Below are positions 16,238 to 25,205 of a DNA stretch of 64,000 nucleotides, piece after piece (the first letter of the stretch is position 1; the number at the start of each line of letters is the position of its first letter). Below the pieces are notes generated by a model, which saw nothing but the letters and a program-made list of their open reading frames with translations, did not search any database and was not told the origin of the DNA. Position numbers and translations under genes: made by a program. Source of the DNA: Clostridiales bacterium (GTDB lineage: Bacteria > Bacillota > Clostridia > Oscillospirales > CAG-272); the NCBI GenBank assembly GCA_016288155.1, contig JAEEYP010000025.1, positions 1 through 64,000 on the forward strand, written 5' to 3'.

Positions 16238-18121
16238 ATGGACGGATTTGAAAGATATGTCGGAGTCGTCTTCGACAATCGCTACCGGATAGAACGGATC
16301 ATCGGCATCGGCGGCATGGCGGTCGTCTACAAGGCCGTCGATCTTCTGATGAAGCGCGTCGTCGCCGTCAAGATGCTCAAGGATGAGATCGCGTCGGACG
16401 GACAGAGCGTGAAGCGCTTCATCAACGAATCGAAAGCCGTCGCGATGCTCTCCCACCCGAATATCGTCAATATCTACGACGTGTCCGTGCGCGACAACGT
16501 CAAATATATCGTCATGGAGTACGTCGAAGGCATCACGCTGAAGAACTACATGACGCACAAGGGCGTGCTCTCCTTCAAGGAGATCGTCAGTTACTCCGAG
16601 CAGATCTTGAGCGCGCTCGAGCACGCACACTCGAAGGGGATCGTCCACCGCGACATCAAGCCGCAGAACATCATGCTCCTCAAGAACGGGCTCATCAAGG
16701 TCATGGACTTCGGCATCGCCAAGCTGCCCAACGCGGAAACGGTCACCATGACGGACAAGACGATCGGCACCGTGTACTATATCAGCCCGGAGCAGGCGAG
16801 CGGCATGCCGATCGACGCGCGCAGCGATCTGTACTCGCTCGGCGTCCTCATGTACGAAATGAGCTGCGGGCGCCTGCCTTTCAACGCGGACAGTCCCGTC
16901 TCCGTCGCACTGATGCAGGTCAACGACGCCGCCGTCCCGCCGCGCCGCCTCAATCCTTCCCTGCCCGTCGGGCTCGAACAGATCATCACGCACGCGATGG
17001 AAAAGGATCCGACGCTGCGATACCAGAACGCGGCCGCCATGCTCAAGCAGGTCTCGCGCCTGAAAGAGAACCCGAACATCGTCTTCCGTGAGGTCGCGGT
17101 CAAGACGAACACCAAGAAAAAGAAGAAAAAGCGCACGAGCCGCGCGATGCTCCCGATCATTCTCGGCGTCGTCTTCGCGTTCCTGCTCGTCGCCGGGGTC
17201 AGCGCGTACTTCGTGCTCGACCGTCTCTTCTTCAATCAGGTCGACCCCTCCGAGACGATCACGATCACGAACTTCGTCGGACACAAGTACGACGATCCGC
17301 TGAAAGAGTATTTCAGCACCTCCGAGTACTACAACGTCACCGTGAACGAGACGTACAGCACGACCCACGAGGCCGGCGTCATCATCGATCAGACGCCCGG
17401 CGCGAACGAACGGCGCAAGGTCATCGCCGGCCGTCAGAAATGCGAGCTGACGCTGACCGTCAGCCGCGGCGCCGAGACCGTCGTGCTCCCGGACGTCATG
17501 GTCGCGGACGTGCGCACCGCCGAAGCGTCGCTGCGCGCGCTCGGGCTTTCCGTTTCCGTGAAACGTGAAACGAATGAGACCTTTGATATAGGCACAGTCA
17601 TACGCACAGATCCGCCGGCCGGCACGATCATGAAGGTCGGAGATCTCGTAAAGGTCTACGCCTCCGACGGCCCGGCGCCCGGAACCATCTCCGTACCGAA
17701 CTGTGTCGGAAAGAATGAAGCAGCTACGCTGCGCCTTCTCGTCTCCGCCGGTCTGCGCGTTGGTTCTGTCACTTATGAGCGCTCTGACAGTCCGCCCGGT
17801 ATCGTTCTCTCACAGAATCCAAATTCCTCCAAAATGGCTTTTGCCAACACGACGGTCGATTTCACGGTGAGCGGCGGCCCGGATTACCGCGATCCGAACG
17901 AACCGGACGAACCGGATAATCCGGATGAGCCGGATAATCCCGATAATCCGGATAACCCGGACGATCCGGACAACCCGGATAATCCGGATAATCCGGACAA
18001 TCCCGATAACCCGGACAACCCCGATAACCCGGACAACCCCGACGTTCCCGATAACCCCGATAACCCGGTGGATCCGGACGATCCGTATGCCAACTGGGAA
18101 CCGGAGGACGGTTTCGAATGA
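16238..18121 (+). CDS. prkC: PASTA-domain Ser/Thr protein kinase (PrkC/PknB/Stk type) with a Pro-Asp-Asn repeat tail
   Basis: A 627-residue membrane kinase. The cytoplasmic kinase domain covers about residues 10-270 (glycine loop IGIGGMAVVYKA, catalytic HRDIKPQN near 137, DFGIAK near 157, GTVYYISPEQ). A Lys-rich stretch and one transmembrane helix (about 302-325) lead to three extracellular PASTA repeats (about 335-547), which bind muropeptides in this family. The end is a Pro-Asp-Asn repeat tail of about 75 residues. ATG 16238 is chosen because AAAGGAAC lies at the right distance; a GTG at 16211 overlapping the phosphatase stop is the alternative. It is paired with the phosphatase and with rsgA, as is usual. 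Confidence 0.94.
   Translation: MDGFERYVGVVFDNRYRIERIIGIGGMAVVYKAVDLLMKRVVAVKMLKDEIASDGQSVKRFINESKAVAMLSHPNIVNIYDVSVRDNVKYIVMEYVEGITLKNYMTHKGVLSFKEIVSYSEQILSALEHAHSKGIVHRDIKPQNIMLLKNGLIKVMDFGIAKLPNAETVTMTDKTIGTVYYISPEQASGMPIDARSDLYSLGVLMYEMSCGRLPFNADSPVSVALMQVNDAAVPPRRLNPSLPVGLEQIITHAMEKDPTLRYQNAAAMLKQVSRLKENPNIVFREVAVKTNTKKKKKKRTSRAMLPIILGVVFAFLLVAGVSAYFVLDRLFFNQVDPSETITITNFVGHKYDDPLKEYFSTSEYYNVTVNETYSTTHEAGVIIDQTPGANERRKVIAGRQKCELTLTVSRGAETVVLPDVMVADVRTAEASLRALGLSVSVKRETNETFDIGTVIRTDPPAGTIMKVGDLVKVYASDGPAPGTISVPNCVGKNEAATLRLLVSAGLRVGSVTYERSDSPPGIVLSQNPNSSKMAFANTTVDFTVSGGPDYRDPNEPDEPDNPDEPDNPDNPDNPDDPDNPDNPDNPDNPDNPDNPDNPDNPDVPDNPDNPVDPDDPYANWEPEDGFE
17883..18090 (+). repeat. coding tandem repeat (Pro-Asp-Asn units)
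   Basis: About twenty units of nine bases, mostly CCGGATAAT, CCGGACAAC or CCCGATAAC variants, encode the Asn-Pro-Asp tail of the kinase. Units change the length by whole codons, so gains or losses would stay in frame. Confidence 0.9.
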
Positions 18122-19116
18122 GTGATCCGGAACGCAGAAAAGGAATACTGATACGCGGGATAGGCGGACTGTACGGAGTCCGCCTTCTTCCTCTCGCGCC
18201 GGGCGGCGAGCTGCTGCTCTGCCGCGCGCGCGGCGTCTTCCGGCATGAGAAGATCTCCCCGCTGCCCGGCGACGTCGTGACCGTTGCGGAAAACGACGCC
18301 GTCCGCGCGGCGGAAGGTGCTCTGCGGGACGCGACGCACGTGATCGAGGAGATCCTGCCGCGGCGCTGCGCGCTGACGCGCCCGCCGCTCGCCAACCTGA
18401 CGCACCTGTTTCTTGCGATCCCGGCGGCGCGCCCGTCGCCGGATCTGCTCACGGCGGACAAACTGCTCGCCGCCGCCGAATCCCGCCGGATCGCGCCGAC
18501 CGTCGTCGTCACGAAGAAGGATCTCGACCCGGACGGCGCCGAGCGCCTGCGCCGCATCTACGAGGCGGCGGGCTTCTCCGCCTTCTCCGTCTCAGCTGAG
18601 GATGAGGCGTCGCTTGAGACGCTGCGACGGTTCCTCCTCTCTCTGTCCGATGGAGAAGAAACGCCGATCGCCGCCTTTACCGGCGCGTCAGGCGCCGGGA
18701 AATCCACGCTGATGAGCCGTCTCTTTCCAGCGCTTTCTCTCAAGACCGGCGAGGTCAGCCGCAAGATCGGGCGCGGGCGGCAGACGACGCGGCACGTCGA
18801 GCTGTACGCGGTTGAGGACGGCGGGAAGGTCTGTCTGATCGCCGACACGCCCGGCTTCTCCCTCTTCGATCTCGCGGACGACAGCGGATTCGATCCGGCA
18901 CGGCTCCCGGAGGCGTTCCGCGAATTCCGCCCGTATCTCGGGCGGTGCCGGTATACGAAATGCACGCACACGAAGGAAGAAGGCTGCGCCATCCTCGAAG
19001 CGGCACGCGCGGGGGAGATCCCCCTCAGCCGCTGCGAAAGCTACGCCTCGATCTTCGACGAATGCCGAAAGATCCCCGAATGGAAACGGAAGCAGGAGGA
19101 ACGAAATGGTACGTAA
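18118..19116 (+). CDS. rsgA: ribosome small subunit-dependent GTPase A (RsgA/YloQ)
   Basis: A 332-residue circularly permuted GTPase that checks late 30S ribosome assembly. An OB-fold N-terminus comes first, then the G4 motif VVTKKDL, the P-loop GASGAGKST (about residue 190), DTPGFS, and a C-terminal zinc site (CRYTKCTHTKEEGC). The start overlaps the kinase stop (ATGA). It belongs to the phosphatase-kinase-rsgA operon. Confidence 0.95.
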   Translation: MSDPERRKGILIRGIGGLYGVRLLPLAPGGELLLCRARGVFRHEKISPLPGDVVTVAENDAVRAAEGALRDATHVIEEILPRRCALTRPPLANLTHLFLAIPAARPSPDLLTADKLLAAAESRRIAPTVVVTKKDLDPDGAERLRRIYEAAGFSAFSVSAEDEASLETLRRFLLSLSDGEETPIAAFTGASGAGKSTLMSRLFPALSLKTGEVSRKIGRGRQTTRHVELYAVEDGGKVCLIADTPGFSLFDLADDSGFDPARLPEAFREFRPYLGRCRYTKCTHTKEEGCAILEAARAGEIPLSRCESYASIFDECRKIPEWKRKQEERNGT

Positions 19117-19798
19117 GCTCCCGCCGGCAATCGCCGGAAAGACCGTCCGTACCGCGTGGATCGTCACCGGCGGTCACTGCCGCGCGGACGCGTTCTCCCG
19201 CGGCGATCCCGCCCCCGATCTGCTTCTCGCGGCGGACGCCGGATGGAAGACGGCGCATGCCGCCGGGCTCGTTCCCGATCTGGTCTGCGGCGATTTCGAT
19301 TCGAGCGAAACGCCGGGGACCGTATGGCCGCACGTCCCGCTTTACCGCGTCCCGGCGGAGAAGGACGACACCGATACGATGCTCGCGTGCGATCTCGCCT
19401 GCCTCGCGGGCGCGAAAGAGCTCGTCGTCTTCGGCGGCACGGGCGGACGGATCGACCATTCCCTCTCCAATCTCTTTCTCCTCGAGCATCTGCGCCGGCG
19501 CGGCGCGGACGCCCGTCTCACGGACGGCGACAACCGCGTGCGGCTGCTCGAAAACGAAACGCTCCTCCTCCGCCCCGCCGGATACCGTTATTTTTCCCTC
19601 ATCGCGCTGGACCGCGCGCTCGTCACGCTGCGCGGATGCAAATATCCGCTTGAGGAAGGCGTTCTGACGCGCGCTCTTCCCTTTGCCGTGAGCAACGAGA
19701 TCACGTGCGGACAGGCGGAGATCACCGTGCGCGGCGGCGGCGTCTTTCTGATCGAAAGCGCGTACACCGCCGGGGACGTCGCGCATATACTGGAATGA
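19106..19798 (+). CDS. thiN: thiamine diphosphokinase
   Basis: A 230-residue enzyme that converts thiamine to thiamine diphosphate with ATP. Motifs are LLLAADAGWKTA, LVCGDFDSS, KDDTDTMLA and GGTGGRIDHSLSN. The start lies inside rsgA (11-base overlap) after GGAGGAACG. In many Clostridia a ribulose-phosphate epimerase gene separates rsgA and thiN; here it is absent. Confidence 0.93.
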   Translation: MVRKLPPAIAGKTVRTAWIVTGGHCRADAFSRGDPAPDLLLAADAGWKTAHAAGLVPDLVCGDFDSSETPGTVWPHVPLYRVPAEKDDTDTMLACDLACLAGAKELVVFGGTGGRIDHSLSNLFLLEHLRRRGADARLTDGDNRVRLLENETLLLRPAGYRYFSLIALDRALVTLRGCKYPLEEGVLTRALPFAVSNEITCGQAEITVRGGGVFLIESAYTAGDVAHILE

Positions 19799-19835
19799 CC
19801 CGATCATTTCAGCAAAGAAAGGAAGCCGCACGTCT

Positions 19836-19907
19836 ATGAAGATCGTAGTGGTCCGCGCGCCGAAGATCCTTACCCCCGTGTTGCGCCGTCTGTTCGGGAT
19901 CCGCTGA
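19836..19907 (+). CDS. spoVM: stage V sporulation protein M (SpoVM)
   Basis: A 23-residue amphipathic peptide, MKIVVVRAPKILTPVLRRLF followed by GIR. It matches the SpoVM pattern (MK, hydrophobic run, a Pro-Lys at positions 9-10, then an amphipathic helix with basic residues). SpoVM recognises positive membrane curvature of the forespore and anchors SpoIVA for spore coat assembly. AAAGGAAG lies before the ATG. Position after thiN and the PASTA kinase/rsgA group is the standard one in Clostridia. It lacks the last two or three charged residues of the Bacillus protein. Confidence 0.88.
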   Translation: MKIVVVRAPKILTPVLRRLFGIR

Positions 19908-19924
19908 ACGGCGCGGAAAACATA

Positions 19925-19960
19925 AAAAGCCGGGACGGCAATCCGTCCCGGTTTTCTTTT
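19925..19960. terminator. bidirectional terminator between spoVM and the GH31 gene
   Basis: CCGGGACGG (19930-19938) pairs with CCGTCCCGG (19943-19951). TTTTCTTTT follows on the plus strand; AAAAAG precedes it, giving a T-run on the minus strand. Confidence 0.92.
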
Positions 19961-19987
19961 GCGCGGTTTGTTTTCGGCAAACGCCGA

Positions 19988-21940
19988 TCACCCCTCCGAT
20001 ACGCGCAGGATCTCGTCCAGATGCGGCCGCGCGGCGCTCAGCGCACCGTCGATCGCCTGCGAATACGCGCCGATCAGTCGGTATACGGGGATGAGCTCCG
20101 GCGGCACGTCCGCGTCCGCGCGCAGCGTCGGTCCCTCGATCCGCTCGCCCGTCCAGATATCTTCCCAGACGCCCGCGGGAAGATACACGTCCCGCTTCAC
20201 CGCCGTATCAAGCACGGGAGCGACGAGGAGCGCCCCGCCGAGCATATACTCATCCTCGATGCCAAGAAGCCGCTCGTCCGTCGGATCGACCAGCCAGAGC
20301 GCGCGCATCAGCGGCAGCGCCGTGTGCGCAGCCACGCGCCCCTGTTCCTCCAGATACGGGCGCAGCGCGTCATGCAGCTTCACGTAGGCGCGAAAGACGT
20401 CTCCCGCACGTCCGGCGGGCGTCTCCCCCGCCCGTATCAGCATGGCGGCGCTGAACGCCGCACACTCCAGCCCGCGCAGAAAACCGTCCGTCTCCGCATC
20501 CGCCACGTCTAAGCACACGAGCGGGATCCCGCTGAGTCCGGCGGACAGCGCACCGCGCAGCAGCGCGCGGAGGCTGAGATCCCCCCGCGGCGAGTCGCCC
20601 ATCCAAAGGAACGGATACCGCTGCGCGCCTATACCGCCGCCGCACGACAGGCACATGCCGCCCTCCGGACGGCTGCAGAAATGCTGATACATCAGCGCGC
20701 TGTACAGCGTCGGGTACCAGTGATGCGCGCCGGGCGTCGGGCGTCCGTCCGCAAACCCGACGGGGATATGCTCCGGGAACCGCCCGCAGAGATCGATCTT
20801 CGCGCCGTCGATGCCGACCATCTCGACGAGCGTTCCCCAGACGGTGCCGCACCACCAGTCCATCGCGTCCGGGTCGGTGACGTCCACGTAGGCGGATCCC
20901 TCCCCTTCCGGACCGCCGGGGGCGCGGAGATCCGCGTCCGGCAGACTGCGCGCGCCGCTCTCGCCGTTTTCCAGCGCGAAGCGGGGATCCATGGCGAAAA
21001 GCGTCTCCGCGTCCGGCGGGATACGACCGCACGGGTGATGGAGCATGACCTTCTTTCCGACGTCGTGCAGCGTTTCCGTCATGGCGGCCAGTTCCGCAAA
21101 GCGCGCGGTATCGTAAGTCGGCCACCCCTCGAGGATCACCGCCTCCCACGGGAGACCGTTCTCCTCCATTCTCCGCGCCGTCTCCATAACGGACGGGACG
21201 GTACAGAACTCCGACGAGGGGCGGCGGATCTGCGTACCGTACAGCCACGGCGCCGGTTCCGGCGCGAAGCCCGTGACACGCGCGTAGGCGAACAGCAGCT
21301 TCTGCGGCTTGTCGCCGAGGAAAATATACAGATCGATCGGCGCTCCGTACTGCGTGATCGTGAAGCGGTCCGGCTCCGATGTGCCGAAGTCGAAGACGGA
21401 ATGCTCGTAGCGGTTCATAAACACGCCGACACAGCGCGACGTGATAAAAAACGGGATCGGCACAAAACTGCCTCCGACGGTCTGTCCCTGCCGGTCGTCC
21501 GCCGTCACGTCGACGCGCCGTCCGCGCTGATCGAGCGCATCGAAGCGCTCGCCCATGCCGAATATGCGCTCGTCTTCGTGCAGGATGCCCGTAACGGAGG
21601 CATCCTCCCCGTCGTCCGTGACGGCGGTCAGCGACGCCTTCGGCATGCCGTCCTCATCGCAGAAATCGATACGGCGGGAGAAAACGGTCACCGAGGTGCC
21701 GGACGGTTCGCGCAGGCAGAACGCCTCCCCCTCCGCCTCGCCGGTGATCTCCTCCCGGACGATCGGCGGCTCCTCTTTGAGATCCCGCGCGAGGATCTGC
21801 CCCGCGCCCATATCGTCGAAGGCTCCGTCCCGTCCGGACTGGAGCCGCCAGCCCTTATCTCCCGAGCAGGTGAGGCTGAGCGGCACGCCGCAGAACGTAA
21901 ACAGGGCACGGCGCCCGCTGATCTCTACCCTCTGATCCAT
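19988..21940 (-). CDS. glycoside hydrolase family 31 (alpha-glucosidase/alpha-xylosidase type)
   Basis: A 650-residue GH31 enzyme that cleaves alpha-linked glycosides with retention. An N-terminal beta-sandwich (about residues 1-220; IFGMGERFDALDQRG) leads to a TIM barrel with the nucleophile region GIDGAKIDLCGRFPE and the acid/base region FLWMGDSPRGD, then a C-terminal beta-domain (LLVAPVLD, VYLPAGVWEDIW). There is no signal peptide, so it acts in the cytoplasm on imported oligosaccharides (inference). It is monocistronic with its own promoter. The substrate cannot be fixed from sequence. Confidence 0.9.
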   Translation of the reverse strand: MDQRVEISGRRALFTFCGVPLSLTCSGDKGWRLQSGRDGAFDDMGAGQILARDLKEEPPIVREEITGEAEGEAFCLREPSGTSVTVFSRRIDFCDEDGMPKASLTAVTDDGEDASVTGILHEDERIFGMGERFDALDQRGRRVDVTADDRQGQTVGGSFVPIPFFITSRCVGVFMNRYEHSVFDFGTSEPDRFTITQYGAPIDLYIFLGDKPQKLLFAYARVTGFAPEPAPWLYGTQIRRPSSEFCTVPSVMETARRMEENGLPWEAVILEGWPTYDTARFAELAAMTETLHDVGKKVMLHHPCGRIPPDAETLFAMDPRFALENGESGARSLPDADLRAPGGPEGEGSAYVDVTDPDAMDWWCGTVWGTLVEMVGIDGAKIDLCGRFPEHIPVGFADGRPTPGAHHWYPTLYSALMYQHFCSRPEGGMCLSCGGGIGAQRYPFLWMGDSPRGDLSLRALLRGALSAGLSGIPLVCLDVADAETDGFLRGLECAAFSAAMLIRAGETPAGRAGDVFRAYVKLHDALRPYLEEQGRVAAHTALPLMRALWLVDPTDERLLGIEDEYMLGGALLVAPVLDTAVKRDVYLPAGVWEDIWTGERIEGPTLRADADVPPELIPVYRLIGAYSQAIDGALSAARPHLDEILRVSEG

Positions 21941-21987
21941 CCCGTTTCTCCCTGATTTAGTGTGATGTTTCTATATTTCTGCCGTAC

Positions 21988-22016
21988 ATTATAGCCGTTT
22001 CCGGCGCGCTTGTCAA
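21988..22016 (-). promoter_or_regulatory. promoter of the GH31 gene
   Basis: On the minus strand TTGACA (22016-22011), a 17-base spacer and TATAAT (21993-21988). Confidence 0.9.
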
Positions 22017-22055
22017 GGAGCGGCGCATTTTTTATGCCGATCTCCCGCTTCCCTC

Positions 22056-22084
22056 TTGCATTTTTCCATGGGATATGCTATCCT
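22056..22084 (+). promoter_or_regulatory. weak promoter of the N-acetyltransferase gene
   Basis: TTGCAT (22056-22061), a 17-base spacer and TATCCT (22079-22084). The -10 box is poor. Confidence 0.5.
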
Positions 22085-22137
22085 ATTCTCATCACCGCGA
22101 TATCGGACAATACCCTTCCCAAAAGAAAGGAACGCCC

Positions 22138-22914
22138 ATGTATTCAAAGGATCAGCTCTGCCGTGTCTTCTCCCGCATCGGACTGACGTTCGATCCCGAC
22201 GCCGCGCCGAGCGCGGAGCTCCTCGACGCCGTGCAGCTCGCGGCGGTCACCCATATCCCCTACGAAAACATCGATATCCTCCGCGGCATCCCGCTGTCGC
22301 TGGAGCCGCACGCGCTGTACGACAAGATCGTCGTCCGACACCGCGGCGGATACTGCTTTGAGCTGAACGGCTTCTTCGCCGAGGTGCTGCGCTCGCTCGG
22401 CTACGGCGTCACGGAGTACATGGCGCGCTATCTGCGCGGAGAGACGGAGATCCCCATGCGGCGCCACCGCGTCATTATCGCCGCGGACTGCGCCGGTCAG
22501 AAGCACGTCTGCGACATCGGGATCGGACAGAGCGCGTTCCGGCTGCCGCTCCCGTTCCGCGAAGGCGCGGTCTCCGAGCAGTTCGGCGAGACGTACCGCG
22601 TGACGAGAGCGCCGTTCTTCGGATGGGTCATCGAGGACCTGCACCACGGTGCGTGGCGCCGCTTCTACAGTTTCACGGAAGAAGAACAGCTCAATCTCGA
22701 CTACGTCATGCCCTCCTTCTGGTGTGAGCAGGCGCCCGAGTCGCCCTTCCGCACCGCGCCGATCCTGGCGATCAAAACGGAAGACGGACGCATCACGGTG
22801 GACGGCGACCTCTTCCGCGTCTTCCGCGGGGAGGACGTCGAGGAAAAACCGATCGGCTCCGACGCCCAGCGCGCCGCGATCTACCGCGAATACTTCGGGC
22901 TGGACGTGCTCTGA
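22138..22914 (+). CDS. arylamine N-acetyltransferase
   Basis: A 258-residue NAT-family enzyme that moves an acetyl (or other acyl) group from CoA to arylamines or related amines. The Cys-His-Asp triad is visible: Cys at about 73 in RGGYCFELN, His at about 110 in RRHRVII, and Asp at about 126 in CDIGIG. VTHIPYENID near residue 40 is also typical. AAAGAAAGGA places the start at 22138. It is a single gene on the plus strand between minus-strand carbohydrate genes, with no functional link visible. Confidence 0.93.
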   Translation: MYSKDQLCRVFSRIGLTFDPDAAPSAELLDAVQLAAVTHIPYENIDILRGIPLSLEPHALYDKIVVRHRGGYCFELNGFFAEVLRSLGYGVTEYMARYLRGETEIPMRRHRVIIAADCAGQKHVCDIGIGQSAFRLPLPFREGAVSEQFGETYRVTRAPFFGWVIEDLHHGAWRRFYSFTEEEQLNLDYVMPSFWCEQAPESPFRTAPILAIKTEDGRITVDGDLFRVFRGEDVEEKPIGSDAQRAAIYREYFGLDVL

Positions 22915-22935
22915 CCGATCCGCCGAAAGAACAAT

Positions 22936-22970
22936 ACACCGGCGCAGCTTCCGCTGCGCCGGTGTCGTTT
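22936..22970. terminator. strong terminator hairpin after the N-acetyltransferase gene
   Basis: A perfect 13-base-pair stem, ACACCGGCGCAGC with GCTGCGCCGGTGT, has a TTCC loop and is followed by CGTTTT. It probably also serves the convergent minus-strand gene ending at 22983. Confidence 0.88.
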
Positions 22971-22982
22971 TGCACGCGGGGA

Positions 22983-24635
22983 TCAGACGTACCGATACGC
23001 GCCCTGCGCTTCGTCTTCGGGATAGAGCGGACCCTCGTAATAGTAGAAGGTGCTGTGCGGCTCGACGCCCATCGCGGCGAGCGCGGAAAGCGTCTCCCGG
23101 TCGTAGCGGTACAGCCGCGGATCGCCCTGCTTCCCGATCGGATCCGAGCAGCCCTTCATGAGGAAGCGGTCGGTACCGAGCAGGTACGTGTTCTCGTCCG
23201 CGGCGATGCCGCACTCCATCCCGTCCATGAACAAGGAACGCGTATAGTGCGCGAAAGCGGAAACGTACAGAAAGAAATTCCCCTTCAGCGTCGTGTTCAC
23301 GAAGGTCTGACCGCGGGATCTTGCGCCGAGGCATCCGAAGCTCCCGTTCTTGCACGGGCGCTGCTGCCCGAAATGGTATCCGGAGTACATGCAGATGTTG
23401 CCGTGCATGCGGCAGTCCTCGATATGCCAGCCGTCGTCCGGGTGCCAGAGTTCGAGCGGAGAGTTGCTGCACGACATGACGTTGCGGCAGAAGGAGATGT
23501 TCCGCATCACGCCCTCCCCGCAGGAACCAGCGAACTGGCTCGTCAGCCCGGCGTCGTAGCACTGGCGCACGATGCAGTCGTGGATGGAAAAACCGTCGCA
23601 TACGCCCCAGTTCTCCACGGCGTTGCCGTAGCGGGTGCGGTTGCAGTCCGTCCGCTCCTGGAAAGAGCCGCCGATCCACGTGATCTCGCAGTTGCGGATC
23701 TCCACGTTTTGCGCGTTCGTCGTATTGATCCCGTGCGAGCCGCCGTAACAGACCGCAAGGCTGTCGACGAGGATGTCCCTCGATTCCCAGTCGGAGCGGA
23801 TGATGTTCCCCCGGCGTGCGAGCAGGATCGTCCCGAAGGAGTCGCCCGGATTTCCCGCCGACCAGCGCAGATACAGCCGCCGCGCGTCGTAATCGTGAAA
23901 GAATTCAAGATCGTGCGCCATATCGCCGGGGCACGTGAACGGCACGCCGCCCGCGTGGAAGACCTCGCGCTTCGTCGTAACGATGCCGTCGTCCTCCCGC
24001 ATCTTCCCCTCAAGATACGGATGGTTCGGGTCGTAGGGGACGACCTTGATCGGATACACCGCGCCGTCGTCGATGATGACGTTGCCGACGTCGTTTGAGC
24101 GGTCGCCCGCGTCGCCCCTGTACGCCCACACGCCGGGGTACTCCGTCTCCTCCCACAACGAAGGATCGGAGGCGTCGAGGCAGTTGCGGAACAGCGGCTT
24201 CGGCCCCTCGCCGTAGGCGGAATACGTCACGCCGCACTTGAGCCGCAGCGCGTATTCTCCGCCGAGCATGTCCCCGGCAAATCCGCCGGGAAACTGCGCG
24301 TCCCACGCGTCGCCGCGGCGGAAGAAGATACCGTCTCCCTCCCGCACGGTCCCGTCGTCCTGCGCCCGGTGGAGCCGTCCCGTCGTCCGCCACGCGGTCG
24401 CGGGGCTTCTGCCGTCCGCATCGTCGTCACCGCTTGCCGCAACGTAATAGCACGTCCCGGCGATCGACGCCGGATCGACGGACGGCGCCTGCCGGATCGT
24501 CCGGGCGCGGGCGTCCGCCGCCTCCTCGAAATGCCGCTTGACCTCCTCCGTTGCAGGGATATAGCGGATCGCCGCCGGTTCCCGGCCGTTCAGCATCGCG
24601 CGCAGCTCCTCTGCGCTCATGATCGGATCTGCCAT
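22983..24635 (-). CDS. right-handed parallel beta-helix protein, copy 2
   Basis: A 550-residue protein with about 60 % or more apparent identity to the gene at 25206-26864. Residues about 60-130 hold YYVAASGDDDADGRSPATAW, the typical start of pectate-lyase-like beta-helix proteins. Residues about 270-480 contain coil repeats such as SLAVCYGGSHGINTTNAQNVEIRNC. Such proteins act as polysaccharide lyases or hydrolases, but no catalytic set can be assigned. There is no signal peptide. It is the last gene of a three-gene minus-strand operon (18-base gaps) with a short sialidase-like gene and its own paralog. Confidence 0.75.
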   Translation of the reverse strand: MADPIMSAEELRAMLNGREPAAIRYIPATEEVKRHFEEAADARARTIRQAPSVDPASIAGTCYYVAASGDDDADGRSPATAWRTTGRLHRAQDDGTVREGDGIFFRRGDAWDAQFPGGFAGDMLGGEYALRLKCGVTYSAYGEGPKPLFRNCLDASDPSLWEETEYPGVWAYRGDAGDRSNDVGNVIIDDGAVYPIKVVPYDPNHPYLEGKMREDDGIVTTKREVFHAGGVPFTCPGDMAHDLEFFHDYDARRLYLRWSAGNPGDSFGTILLARRGNIIRSDWESRDILVDSLAVCYGGSHGINTTNAQNVEIRNCEITWIGGSFQERTDCNRTRYGNAVENWGVCDGFSIHDCIVRQCYDAGLTSQFAGSCGEGVMRNISFCRNVMSCSNSPLELWHPDDGWHIEDCRMHGNICMYSGYHFGQQRPCKNGSFGCLGARSRGQTFVNTTLKGNFFLYVSAFAHYTRSLFMDGMECGIAADENTYLLGTDRFLMKGCSDPIGKQGDPRLYRYDRETLSALAAMGVEPHSTFYYYEGPLYPEDEAQGAYRYV

Positions 24636-24653
24636 AGGGTTGCTCCTCTCCGC

Positions 24654-25187
24654 TCACTGCTCGACGCGCAGCCACATATGACGCACGTTGACGCAGGAGC
24701 CTTTGTATGTATCGGAATATTGGATCAGCAGACGGTTTTTCCCGTCCCTGTCCCGAAGTACGATATTGTCGGAATAATAGCAGAAGCCGGGCTTCTCAGC
24801 CATATAATATCCCTCGTCCCAGACGCCCGGATCCCTTGAGGTATACAGGACGAAGAATCCGCCGATACACCGGCCGTGAAGGACGTACACGCCGTCGATC
24901 AGGGCAAGCTGCGGATTGCGGATCCCCTTCTCCAGACAGCACGTCTCGGGCGCGCCCCACGTGAACCCGCCGTCGCGGGAGACGCGGTACTCGACCCATC
25001 CGTTCGTCGAATGGCCGTCGTACAGCTCAGCCGAAGAATTCGCGTTGAAGTCGATGAGGCAGCCCGGCGCATATTCCGCCAGCGCATGCGTCATGTGTCC
25101 GCTGCGGCGCCTTGCTTCGTTGTCCACGTACAATACGGGATCGCTCAGAACGACGGCGTATCCGCCGCGCTCGATCCGTCTTTCCAT
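24654..25187 (-). CDS. short sialidase-like (BNR/Asp-box) protein
   Basis: A 177-residue protein with sialidase-like features: an Asp-box SRDGGFTWG near residue 75, GCLIDFNANSS, IRNPQLALIDGVYVLHGR and a C-terminal strand GKNRLLIQYSDTYKGS. True sialidases need about 350 residues for six blades, so this is half length. The catalytic Arg triad cannot be assigned. It has a proper start and stop, a GAGGACAACC ribosome site and 18-base gaps to both neighbours, so it is either a real small lectin-like or partial beta-propeller protein or an in-frame deletion product. Confidence 0.55.
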   Translation of the reverse strand: MERRIERGGYAVVLSDPVLYVDNEARRRSGHMTHALAEYAPGCLIDFNANSSAELYDGHSTNGWVEYRVSRDGGFTWGAPETCCLEKGIRNPQLALIDGVYVLHGRCIGGFFVLYTSRDPGVWDEGYYMAEKPGFCYYSDNIVLRDRDGKNRLLIQYSDTYKGSCVNVRHMWLRVEQ

Positions 25188-25205
25188 TGGTTGTCCTCCC
25201 CGCCG

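Noticed and set aside
17883-18090. Regular short repeats that could suggest a CRISPR array
   Set aside because: The units are 9 bases, in frame and encode Pro-Asp-Asn; there are no spacers.
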